From NCBI GenBank assembly GCA_001724175.1, contig MEDT01000062.1, forward strand, positions 1 to 32,626: a DNA stretch of 32,626 nucleotides, written 5' to 3'. The notes under the pieces were generated by a model, which had not been told where the DNA came from, did no database searches, and saw only the letters and a list, made by a program, of their open reading frames with translations. The position numbers and the translations under genes are program-made. Shown in pieces: positions 1-6,692 of the stretch; the first letter of the stretch is position 1; each line of letters starts with the position of its first letter. This stretch comes from Cytophagaceae bacterium SCN 52-12 (lineage in GTDB: Bacteria; Bacteroidota; Bacteroidia; Cytophagales; Spirosomataceae).

Positions 1-745
1 CGAAATTTTCGTATATGTAGCCAATAAGCAGAAAGAAATCGAAGAGCTCCGCAGGATGGAGCAGTTCAGGCGGGAATTCCTGGCCGATGTTTCCCATGAG
101 CTGAAGACCCCGGTCTTTTCGGCGCAGGGCTTTATCCATACCCTCCTGGAAGGGGCCATGGACGATGAGCAGGTAAGGGAACGGTTCCTGGTTAAAGCGG
201 CCAAAAGCCTGGAGCGCCTCGATATCCTGGTGAAAGACCTGGTCAGCCTTTCCCAGCTGGAATCGGGCGAAACGACCATGGTTCCCGAAAAAGTCAATAT
301 GGCGGAGCTTACAGCGGAAATTTTCGAGCGGCTTGAAAAAATAGCGAAGCAGCGGGACGTGACGCTCAAAATAAAGCCGGAAAGGTTAACGTCCGTATGG
401 GTCCTGGCTGACAAACAGCGTATCGACCAGGTGATGGTCAACCTCATCAGCAACGCCATCAAATACAACAACGACGGCGGGAAAGTGGTCGTCCTTTTTG
501 AAGAAGACAAGAAGAATTTTACCATATCGGTCCGCGATAACGGCCCCGGCATATCGCAGGAGCATATTGCGAGGATTTTCGAACGTTTCTACAGGGTGGA
601 TAAAAGCCGCTCGAGGGACCTGGGCGGAACCGGTCTCGGGCTGGCCATTGTAAAGCACATCCTGAATGCCCACGGGACCACTATCACGGTGATGTCGCAG
701 GTCGGGAAAGGAACGAACTTTTCGTTTAAGCTGCCGAAAGGATAG
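1..745 (+). CDS. PhoR-type sensor histidine kinase, 3' part
   Basis: The reading frame is open from base 2, so the 5' end lies outside the window; about 247 C-terminal residues are present. They begin with a charged helical stretch (KQKEIEELRR) linking to the dimerisation domain. The H box SHELKTP follows (phospho-accepting His is 14 residues after the Met at 56). Then come the N box NLISNAIKYN, the G1 box DNGPGIS, the F box FERFYR and the G2 box GGTGLGLAIVKHI, so the HisKA and HATPase_c domains are complete. This is a membrane-associated kinase that autophosphorylates on His and passes the phosphate to a response regulator. That partner is expected upstream and is not visible. The arrangement resembles PhoR, but the sensory part is missing, so the signal cannot be named. 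The TAG stop is also the first unit of a 7-nt repeat array. Confidence 0.93.
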   Translation, partial: EIFVYVANKQKEIEELRRMEQFRREFLADVSHELKTPVFSAQGFIHTLLEGAMDDEQVRERFLVKAAKSLERLDILVKDLVSLSQLESGETTMVPEKVNMAELTAEIFERLEKIAKQRDVTLKIKPERLTSVWVLADKQRIDQVMVNLISNAIKYNNDGGKVVVLFEEDKKNFTISVRDNGPGISQEHIARIFERFYRVDKSRSRDLGGTGLGLAIVKHILNAHGTTITVMSQVGKGTNFSFKLPKG

Positions 746-826
746 GTGTTAGGTATTAGGTATTAGGTGTTAGATGTTGGCAATCAGGTACCTTATACTT
801 CCAACCTGACACCTCATACCTCCTAG
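743..826. repeat. Inverted 7-nt repeat array (TAGGTNT) between convergent genes
   Basis: Five contiguous 7-mers run from the kinase stop codon: TAGGTGT, TAGGTAT, TAGGTAT, TAGGTGT, TAGATGT (743-777). The facing arm (about 791-822), read on the minus strand from the acyltransferase stop, gives GAGGTAT, GAGGTGT, CAGGTTG, GAAGTAT, AAGGTAC. The arms can pair as an imperfect hairpin (for example GGTGTTAGATGTTGG with CCAACCTGACACC). It may end transcription in both directions, but there is no clean T-run, so the role is an inference. Confidence 0.75.
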
Positions 827-1389
827 AAAATTTTCGGGTTGTAGTTTTCCGGATAGCGCCCGACCTTGTCCTCGTAAAACGCCTGAATTTCCTGCATGAC
901 CTCTTCTTTGCTCCTGCCCTTATGCTGTACGACTTTAGCGATGCCGCCCTTCTTTTGCCGGTAATCCACATACCCCAGCAGAATAGGCACCTCGGCCTCA
1001 ACGGCGATGTGGTAAAAACCTGTTTTCCATCTTTCCGTGTAAGCACGCGTACCTTCCGGGCTGTTAACAAGATACAGATCGGTCCTTTCCCGGAGAAGCT
1101 GCACCGCGTAGCCGGTCAGGTTGGAGCGCTGCGCCCTGTTGACCCCTATACCGCCCAAAGCCCTGATCACAAAGCCATACCAGGGCTTTGTCCAGCTGTC
1201 TTTTATAAAAAAGCGGACCGGAACACCCATCATCCAGAAAGCAGCTATGGCATAGTAAAAGTCCCAGTTTGAAGTATGCGGCGCTGCTATCAGCACGCAT
1301 TTGCTGATGGCATGTACAGGTACATCGATGTCCAGCCTCCATCCGGCAATACCAAAAAGCAGGCGTCCTATTACGCTTTTAAATCTCAT
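823..1389 (-). CDS. PlsC-like 1-acyl-glycerol-phosphate acyltransferase family protein
   Basis: This is a 188-residue protein with the acyltransferase motif HTSNWD (H-x4-D, residues 38-43) and the substrate-binding motif PEGTR (111-115). Both are hallmarks of the PlsC/LPLAT family, which moves acyl chains onto glycerophospholipid or related acceptors at the inner membrane face. It is shorter than typical PlsC (about 240 residues) and has only a weak N-terminal hydrophobic stretch, matching the compact glycerol acyltransferase subgroup common in Bacteroidota. The acceptor cannot be read from the sequence. The gene is convergent with the sensor kinase. Its start lies 33 nt downstream of the stop of the minus-strand serine hydrolase, so the two may be co-transcribed. 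Confidence 0.85.
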   Translation of the reverse strand: MRFKSVIGRLLFGIAGWRLDIDVPVHAISKCVLIAAPHTSNWDFYYAIAAFWMMGVPVRFFIKDSWTKPWYGFVIRALGGIGVNRAQRSNLTGYAVQLLRERTDLYLVNSPEGTRAYTERWKTGFYHIAVEAEVPILLGYVDYRQKKGGIAKVVQHKGRSKEEVMQEIQAFYEDKVGRYPENYNPKIF

Positions 1390-1422
1390 AGCAGGAAATG
1401 TTCTTCACAAAAAGCCGGGCAT

Positions 1423-2565
1423 TCACTCTACCACAGCTTCATACAGCGTTTTTACTACAGACGACAGCAGCTCGTTAAAATCGCTGGTCCCGGGCACATT
1501 GCAGCCGTTGGTAATGGCCACGATCCCGAATTTTCTTTTCGGGTCGAAGAACATCATGCTGTAAAGCCCGTACGCCGAACCTGTATGCCCTTTCAATTCG
1601 AGGCCCTCGATCAGCTTGCCGGAAGTCAGGAGCGCCAGGCCATAGCCTCCGGTATGTTCTACCGGGGTTTGCATCAGCCTGGCGCTTTTCGCAGAAATGA
1701 TCCTGCGGCGTTTATATTTTCCCATGTTCATGTGCATGGTCATATAGCGCGCTAGATCGGGTGCGGTAATCTTCATCCCGCCCGTAGGCGAGAAAACAGG
1801 GGTACTGCGGCCCATGACGTAGCTGCGTATTTCTTCGCTTCTGGGATGATAGGCCGCCGGCGAAGGGATCATTTTTCCCGCGGCGCGGTCATACTCGTAT
1901 AAAGCTGCAAATCTGGTCTTATCGAGCGAATCAACGCAATAGCCGCCGTAAAGCCCCAGGGGCTCCAGGATATGATGCCTGATATACTGGTCAAACCGTT
2001 CTCCCGAAACCCGTTCGATGATGGTTCCGACCATGTTGAAATTGAGGTTGCAGTATTGATAGCCCGCCCCGGGGCGATAGCTGTTGTAGCATTTATACAC
2101 GCTGTCATTCCCGGCGGGATCGATAACGTCCAGCGTGAAATAGCCCTGGCTGTCGTTGAGCCCCGAAGTATGGGAAAGGAGCATCTTCAGGGTAATCCTG
2201 TCTTCAGGATACGCCGGGTTCCTTACCCTGAACCCTATCAGTTCAGAGACATCGGCGTCGAGCCGGAGCTTGCCGCCTTCAGCGAGCTGCATAACGGCCG
2301 TAACGGAGAAGGATTTGGAAATCGATGCGATCCGGAAAAGGCTCTGCTGATCAAGGGCTTCTCCCGTTTCAAGATTTTTCTTCCCGAACGACGCGGAATA
2401 AGCTATTTCGCCCTTTTTTACCACGACAACACCCAGCCCGACCGCCTCGTACTTCTCCATGAGCGACTGCAGTGACCGGTCGACGGACTGCTGCGCAAAA
2501 AGAGGAAAAATACCTGACAGCAACACTATCGACAGGCGCAGGGAGCATTTCAGAAGGATTTTCAT
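1423..2565 (-). CDS. Beta-lactamase-fold serine hydrolase (class C / esterase type)
   Basis: This 380-residue protein has an N-terminal signal peptide (hydrophobic residues 8-23, cleavage probably after FAQ). The class C/serine-hydrolase motifs are present in order: SISK (81-84, nucleophile Ser81 and Lys84), YCN (171-173) and HTG (327-329) in place of KTG. This pattern belongs to the Pfam Beta-lactamase family, which includes penicillin-binding esterases, D-aminopeptidases and AmpC relatives. The HTG variant and the general sequence favour a periplasmic esterase or peptidase over an antibiotic-degrading beta-lactamase; substrate unknown. It lies upstream of the acyltransferase on the same strand. 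I see no convincing -7 box in front of it. Confidence 0.9.
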   Translation of the reverse strand: MKILLKCSLRLSIVLLSGIFPLFAQQSVDRSLQSLMEKYEAVGLGVVVVKKGEIAYSASFGKKNLETGEALDQQSLFRIASISKSFSVTAVMQLAEGGKLRLDADVSELIGFRVRNPAYPEDRITLKMLLSHTSGLNDSQGYFTLDVIDPAGNDSVYKCYNSYRPGAGYQYCNLNFNMVGTIIERVSGERFDQYIRHHILEPLGLYGGYCVDSLDKTRFAALYEYDRAAGKMIPSPAAYHPRSEEIRSYVMGRSTPVFSPTGGMKITAPDLARYMTMHMNMGKYKRRRIISAKSARLMQTPVEHTGGYGLALLTSGKLIEGLELKGHTGSAYGLYSMMFFDPKRKFGIVAITNGCNVPGTSDFNELLSSVVKTLYEAVVE

Positions 2566-2627
2566 AAGACGACGGCGGTAATATTCTCTAAATATAGAGC
2601 TTCATTTTTAAAAAATGGCATTGGGAT

Positions 2628-2647
2628 CCCCCGGTTGAAACCGGGGG
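2628..2647. repeat. GC-rich palindrome
   Basis: The arms CCCCCGGTT and AACCGGGGG form a perfect 9-bp inverted repeat with a 2-nt centre (about 7 bp with a TTGAAA loop). It lies between divergent genes, about 95 nt before the lipoprotein start. There is no T-run on either side, so it does not look like an ordinary terminator. It could be a repetitive extragenic palindrome, but only one copy is visible here. Confidence 0.6.
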
Positions 2648-2742
2648 CTAGTCAGGCCAGTCAATTGGCCGATGCTACGCATCTTTGGCACTTTATTCTC
2701 TCCCGAAGTGTTATATTTACAACGGCAACTTTTCAAAATACC

Positions 2743-3138
2743 ATGAAGCGCATCATTCTTTTCCGTCGTTCCGTTTTACTCTCCGTGCTGACAGCTGCGC
2801 TTTGGGGCTGTGTGATCCCGATCAGCCAGAAAACATCTTTTCCCCTGGACGTTTTCTACGACAACGAGACGCCGGAACGGCCTTACTCCGAAATCCAGTG
2901 GCTGGAAATCAGCCGGGAAGATGCATTACGCTCCGCCCAGACAAAAAAAGAAGAAAAGAGAATGCTTGAGCGCGGCAACAACATAGAAGCCAAAAACCTG
3001 ATGACCGCCCAGCTGGTCATGAAGGCGCAGACAATCGGGGCCGACGCGCTGGTAAATGTCAATTACCAATATTATACAGGCAAAGACTATGAAGGGTACA
3101 GCATGAGAGGGCTGGCCGTCAGGTACCGCGGCGACTAA
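2743..3138 (+). CDS. Small putative lipoprotein
   Basis: I place the start at the ATG at 2743, giving 131 residues. An in-frame start at 2635 would put the first codons inside the GC palindrome and an apparent promoter region. The N-terminus is a lipoprotein-like signal (MKRIILFRR, hydrophobic core, then ALWGC with Cys23; Trp at -2 is unusual for a lipobox). The mature part is polar and ends in an alpha/beta segment containing IGADALVNVNYQYYTG. That pattern resembles the 'AxxxGADAxVNVxY' strand of YbjQ-like and related small envelope proteins. The similarity is weak and no function is claimed. It is probably anchored in the outer membrane. The gene appears monocistronic; the next gene, nuoN, has its own -7 box. 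Confidence 0.7.
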   Translation: MKRIILFRRSVLLSVLTAALWGCVIPISQKTSFPLDVFYDNETPERPYSEIQWLEISREDALRSAQTKKEEKRMLERGNNIEAKNLMTAQLVMKAQTIGADALVNVNYQYYTGKDYEGYSMRGLAVRYRGD

Positions 3139-3198
3139 ACGTGCGGGCAAGTAAAACAAAAAACGCGTTGATCCTGTCCGGTCAGGCCTTTCTTTAGT

Positions 3199-3206
3199 TA
3201 GATTTG
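3199..3206 (+). promoter_or_regulatory. Bacteroidota -7 box before nuoN
   Basis: TAGATTTG matches TAnnTTTG exactly and lies 20 nt before the TTG start of nuoN. No TTTG -33 element is found at the usual 19-21 nt distance. The position supports separate transcription of nuoN. Confidence 0.5.
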
Positions 3207-3226
3207 CACAAAAAGCAAACATCGTT

Positions 3227-4693
3227 TTGGATCTGCCCGACCAACTTCAACATATCCGTCAAAGTCTTTCAGGCATCTTTCCTGAGCTTTTTCTCGTTGT
3301 TTTTTTTCTTTTTGCGCTGGTTTACGAGCTCTTTCTTCACAAACAGGACCAGCCTAGCGATACCCGGCCGGCCATTCCTGCCTTTCATTTTTGCGGCGCG
3401 CTGATCTGGCTGGCGCTGCTGGTTTTCCAATGGTACGCCGGGGAGCGGGAAATGCTTTTCGGGCAAATGATCCGGCTGGACGACAAAAGTATTTTCTTCA
3501 GGATCCTGGTGGCGGTCGCCTGGCTGGTCACCCTGTTTCATACCAGGTTGCTCGGATATAAATTCCAGCCTGAAATTTACGCCCTGTTCGCAAGCGCCGT
3601 ACTGGGAGCCAGCCTTCTTTGCATGGCTTCCAACCTGCTTACGCTTTATCTTTCGATCGAGCTGATCTCCCTGAGCTCCTACCTGCTGGTAAGCCTGTCG
3701 CCTTATCCGAAAGCTTCTGAAGGCGGTCTCAAATACCTGCTGTTCGGAGGCGTGAGCTCCGCCATTATGCTGTATGGCATCTCGCTGATCTACGGACTGA
3801 CAGGGTCGCTCGATATCAGCCCGGAAGTCTGGGACTCGCTGTCAGAAGCGTCGCCGATGGTGCTTTATGTTACGGTATTGCTTACGCTCGGCGGGCTGCT
3901 CTTCAAGCTCTCGCTTATCCCTTTCCACATCTGGACGCCCGATACGTACGAAGCCGCTCCTACTCCTGTTGTTTCTTTTCTTTCTGCCGTCCCTAAAATC
4001 GCAGTTTTACTCGTGCTCTACCGTATGGTCGCCGCCTTACCCGCCGGTGTACTCCCCATCCTGGGCGGCATTGCCCTGATCAGCATGACCGCCGGCAACG
4101 TCGGGGCTTTATGGCAGACCAACGCAAGAAGGCTGATGGGCTATTCTACTATAGCCCAGGCCGGGTATCTCATTACGGGCATCGTCGCTTTTGGCAATAC
4201 AGGATTTCATACCGCGGTATTCTACCTGGCTGCCTATGTATTGCTGTCGATGTCGGCCTTTTTACTGATAGACCGCTTTGCGCCGCAATCCGACGGCAGC
4301 TTCAGCCTGTTTAACGGCAGAGGTAATCAATGGATAGCCGGCGGGGTAGCCTTTACGATTGTGATGGTGGGCCTGGCAGGGTTCCCCCCTACTGCAGGCT
4401 TCACCGGGAAATGGCTGATTTTTTCTGCACTCTGGGAAAAATATGCGGCAAGCGGCGAAAAATGGATGTTCGCGCTCCTGGCGGGAGGGATCCTGAACGC
4501 CGCTGTATCGCTGGCCTATTACATGAAGCTTCCCTACCTGCTCTTTTTCAAAAGCGCAGCGCCGGAGCCCCTCTCCCAGCCCGCTCCGGGCTACAGGAAG
4601 TCCGACACGTTTGTGGCCGTTTCGATATTGATCCTGACCATTTTTCTGTTCTTCCGCCCGGAAGTGCTCATGCAGGTCATTTCAAAGCTCTAG
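3227..4693 (+). CDS. nuoN: NADH-quinone oxidoreductase subunit N
   Basis: This 488-residue polytopic membrane protein has the full NuoN/antiporter-like fold of respiratory complex I, which couples NADH oxidation and quinone reduction to proton pumping. Key features are the TM5 glutamate in LYLSIELISLSSYLL (Glu145), the broken-helix lysine in GLLFKLSLIPFHIWTPDTYEAAPTP (Lys227, His234) and Lys257 in VPKIAVLLVLYR. No in-frame ATG occurs before residue 76, so a TTG start is used. A -7 box sits 20 nt upstream. The gene normally closes a nuoA-N operon, yet here it stands between a lipoprotein gene and a convergent dehydrogenase with no nuoM or other nuo gene nearby. It looks intact, so the rest of complex I is presumably elsewhere. 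Confidence 0.95.
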   Translation: MDLPDQLQHIRQSLSGIFPELFLVVFFLFALVYELFLHKQDQPSDTRPAIPAFHFCGALIWLALLVFQWYAGEREMLFGQMIRLDDKSIFFRILVAVAWLVTLFHTRLLGYKFQPEIYALFASAVLGASLLCMASNLLTLYLSIELISLSSYLLVSLSPYPKASEGGLKYLLFGGVSSAIMLYGISLIYGLTGSLDISPEVWDSLSEASPMVLYVTVLLTLGGLLFKLSLIPFHIWTPDTYEAAPTPVVSFLSAVPKIAVLLVLYRMVAALPAGVLPILGGIALISMTAGNVGALWQTNARRLMGYSTIAQAGYLITGIVAFGNTGFHTAVFYLAAYVLLSMSAFLLIDRFAPQSDGSFSLFNGRGNQWIAGGVAFTIVMVGLAGFPPTAGFTGKWLIFSALWEKYAASGEKWMFALLAGGILNAAVSLAYYMKLPYLLFFKSAAPEPLSQPAPGYRKSDTFVAVSILILTIFLFFRPEVLMQVISKL

Positions 4694-4695
4694 CG

Positions 4696-5415
4696 TCAGC
4701 TTTTGGACGGCGGGTTGGACGGGCGCACTTCTATTTTACTCGGCAGCGTCCGGGCAGGCATTTTAATCAGGTCAGATACGATCTGGCCGATGTCTTCAGG
4801 CTGTATCTTCCAGGCGTCCTTCGCCGTAGGTTCCCGGTCGTTAAACCAGGTAGCCACAGATCCGGGCATGATGGTCGTGACCTTTATCCCCTGCACGCGG
4901 AGGTCGAGCATCAGCGCCTGCGTAAAACCCACCAGTCCCCATTTGCTGGCGTTATAGGCCGTACCGTTGGCAAAGAAGTTGGTCCCGGCAAGGCTGGAAA
5001 TCGTGATAAAATAGCCGCTTGTTTCTTTGAGCGGCTCAAGCACGCTTTTGATCGTATTGAATACGCCTGTCAGGTTGATGTCGATCGTTTCGTGCCACAT
5101 TTCAGGCGTAAGATCCTGGATCGGCGCGAAATGGCCTATTCCTGCATTGGCAATCACGTAATCGAGCCGCCCCCATTTGACGAGCAGCAGGTCTACCGCT
5201 CTCTGCTGCGCCTCCAGGTTCCTGACGTCGGCTTCTATCCCGATGGCGAAGCCCTCCCGTATCTGGTTGAGCGATGCGGCCGCCTGGTCGGCGCTTTTCT
5301 GTACCCGGCTGGTAACCGCTACTTTAATACCATCCTTTATGAGGGCTTCCGCGATTCCATAACCGATTCCCTTTGACCCGCCGGTTATCAGCGCAACTCT
5401 TCCTATGGTGCTCAT
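4696..5415 (-). CDS. Short-chain dehydrogenase/reductase (SDR)
   Basis: This 239-residue classical SDR has the NAD(P)-binding motif TGGSKGIG (11-18), the NAG motif NAGIG (90-94), and catalytic Ser140/141, Tyr154 and Lys158 (TISS...YNASK). The Arg37 after strand 2 (VTSR) suggests preference for NADP(H), as in 3-oxoacyl-ACP reductase-like enzymes. The substrate cannot be assigned; it is a soluble cytoplasmic oxidoreductase. The gene converges on nuoN with only 2 nt between the stop codons, so no separate terminator fits between them. Upstream it is divergent from the ferredoxin reductase gene with a 143-nt shared promoter region. Confidence 0.9.
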   Translation of the reverse strand: MSTIGRVALITGGSKGIGYGIAEALIKDGIKVAVTSRVQKSADQAAASLNQIREGFAIGIEADVRNLEAQQRAVDLLLVKWGRLDYVIANAGIGHFAPIQDLTPEMWHETIDINLTGVFNTIKSVLEPLKETSGYFITISSLAGTNFFANGTAYNASKWGLVGFTQALMLDLRVQGIKVTTIMPGSVATWFNDREPTAKDAWKIQPEDIGQIVSDLIKMPARTLPSKIEVRPSNPPSKS

Positions 5416-5558
5416 CTGGCTTTTCGTTTGGTTTACGTTGGTCTTGTCATTTTGATTGCTACCCCTAAATTAGTCAATCTCCTGCTTTTGTATCTACCTT
5501 TAGCGACATCCATAGCATATCTGCCGTCGAAAAGACCTATCTTGCAACGACAACTACT

Positions 5559-6617
5559 ATGGAGCAGTATCTCTTACGAATCAGGGAAATCATTCCCAGG
5601 GCAGGCGACAATATAACCCTTACGCTGGAGCCGGCGGCCGGCAAAGCTCCTGCCTACAAAGCCGGCCAGTTCATCACGCTTTCATTCCTTTTCGGAAGCC
5701 GGGAAGTAAGGAGATCCTATTCTTTCAGCAGCTCTCCCGACGTCGACGAGCCGATGAGCATTACGATCAAGAGAGTTGACAACGGCGAGATTTCCCGGCT
5801 GCTTCACCATCGTACCGGCAAGGGCGACCTGCTGACGGCGCTTGAGCCTCAGGGTCTGTTTACCTATGAGCCCGACCCTCTGAAATTCCGGACCGTTTTT
5901 CTTTTTGCCGCCGGAATAGGCATAACCCCGCTTTTCTCGATCATGAAAACCGCCCTCGTCGCCGAGGAAAACTCCAGGATCGTACTGATTTTCAGCAACA
6001 GCTCACCGGAAAAAGCCCCTTTCACGGAAGAGATCAGCCGGTGGAAAGCGGATTACCCTGACCGGCTTACGGTCGTATGGCTCTTCAGCAACAATAAAAA
6101 CCTGCTCAGGGCGAGGCTGAACCGCTTCAATCTTGAAGATTTTGTCAAAAAATACCTTGTTTACGACAGGCAGGATGCGCTTTTCTACTCCTGCGGGCCG
6201 GTCACTTACATGGACCTGTGCCGGATCACACTCCTGGGGATGGGCTTTGAAGCCCGCCAGATCAAAAGAGAAACGTTTCTTCCACCCGAAAACGAAGAGG
6301 ACGATGACGACGAAACCGAAAAAGTAGTAGACACCACTTCTTATCCCGTACAGATCCGCTTCAACCGGCAGGTCTATGACCTGGTCGTCCCCTATGACCA
6401 CAGCATCCTCGACGAGGCGCTGAAAAACGGGATCAGGCTGCCGTATAGCTGCCGGTCGGGCATGTGCAGCACCTGTATTGCAAAATGTACGGCCGGCGGC
6501 GTCAGGATGGACTATAACGAAGTTTTGACCGAAAAAGACATCGCCTCGGGCAGCGTGCTGGTGTGCACCGGGCACCCGACCCAGGCCGGAACGGTCATTT
6601 CCTATGAAGGGGTTTAG
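5559..6617 (+). CDS. Ferredoxin-NAD(P)H reductase with C-terminal 2Fe-2S domain (PaaE/Hcr-like)
   Basis: The 352 residues hold three modules. The first is a flavin-binding barrel with RRSYSFSS (51-58). The second is an NAD(P)-binding domain with AAGIGITPLFS (117-127) and YSCGP (210-214). The third is a plant-type 2Fe-2S ferredoxin domain with cluster ligands Cys298, Cys303, Cys306 and Cys336. This is the class IA-like layout of oxygenase reductases such as PaaE and of Hcr, which pass electrons from NAD(P)H through FAD to an iron-sulfur cluster. A strongly acidic linker (about 244-254, EDDDDE) separates the reductase and ferredoxin parts. No oxygenase or hydroxylase gene is adjacent, so the electron acceptor is unknown. 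The TAG stop again begins a TAGGTAGGTAT stretch. Confidence 0.92.
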   Translation: MEQYLLRIREIIPRAGDNITLTLEPAAGKAPAYKAGQFITLSFLFGSREVRRSYSFSSSPDVDEPMSITIKRVDNGEISRLLHHRTGKGDLLTALEPQGLFTYEPDPLKFRTVFLFAAGIGITPLFSIMKTALVAEENSRIVLIFSNSSPEKAPFTEEISRWKADYPDRLTVVWLFSNNKNLLRARLNRFNLEDFVKKYLVYDRQDALFYSCGPVTYMDLCRITLLGMGFEARQIKRETFLPPENEEDDDDETEKVVDTTSYPVQIRFNRQVYDLVVPYDHSILDEALKNGIRLPYSCRSGMCSTCIAKCTAGGVRMDYNEVLTEKDIASGSVLVCTGHPTQAGTVISYEGV

Positions 6618-6652
6618 GTAGGTATGTTATAACCTTGACAGTCGCAGGCAAC

Positions 6653-6692
6653 ACATCATCACATCGCCACATTATCACATCACCTCATTTCA
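6653..6692. repeat. 8-nt tandem array (ACATCAYC)
   Basis: Contiguous 8-mers ACATCATC, ACATCGCC, ACATTATC, ACATCACC are followed by the weaker TCATTTCA. The last unit overlaps the stop codon of the CotH-like gene. The array fills the gap between two convergent genes. Nothing else is seen in this 67-nt gap. Confidence 0.65.

Noticed and set aside
743-826. Heptad arrays considered as CRISPR arrays
   Set aside because: Units are 7 nt, contiguous, with no spacers, and no cas genes are present.
1423-2565. Antibiotic-resistance beta-lactamase
   Set aside because: The motifs fit the broad class C/esterase family with HTG instead of KTG, and there is no ampR or resistance context.
3167-3206. Full -33/-7 promoter for nuoN
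   Set aside because: The nearest TTG-containing element is 28 nt from the -7 box, too far for the Bacteroidota spacing, so only the -7 box was kept.
4330-5376. 348-codon plus-strand frame spanning the nuoN 3' end and the SDR antisense
   Set aside because: It crosses two well-supported genes in other frames and has no family resemblance.
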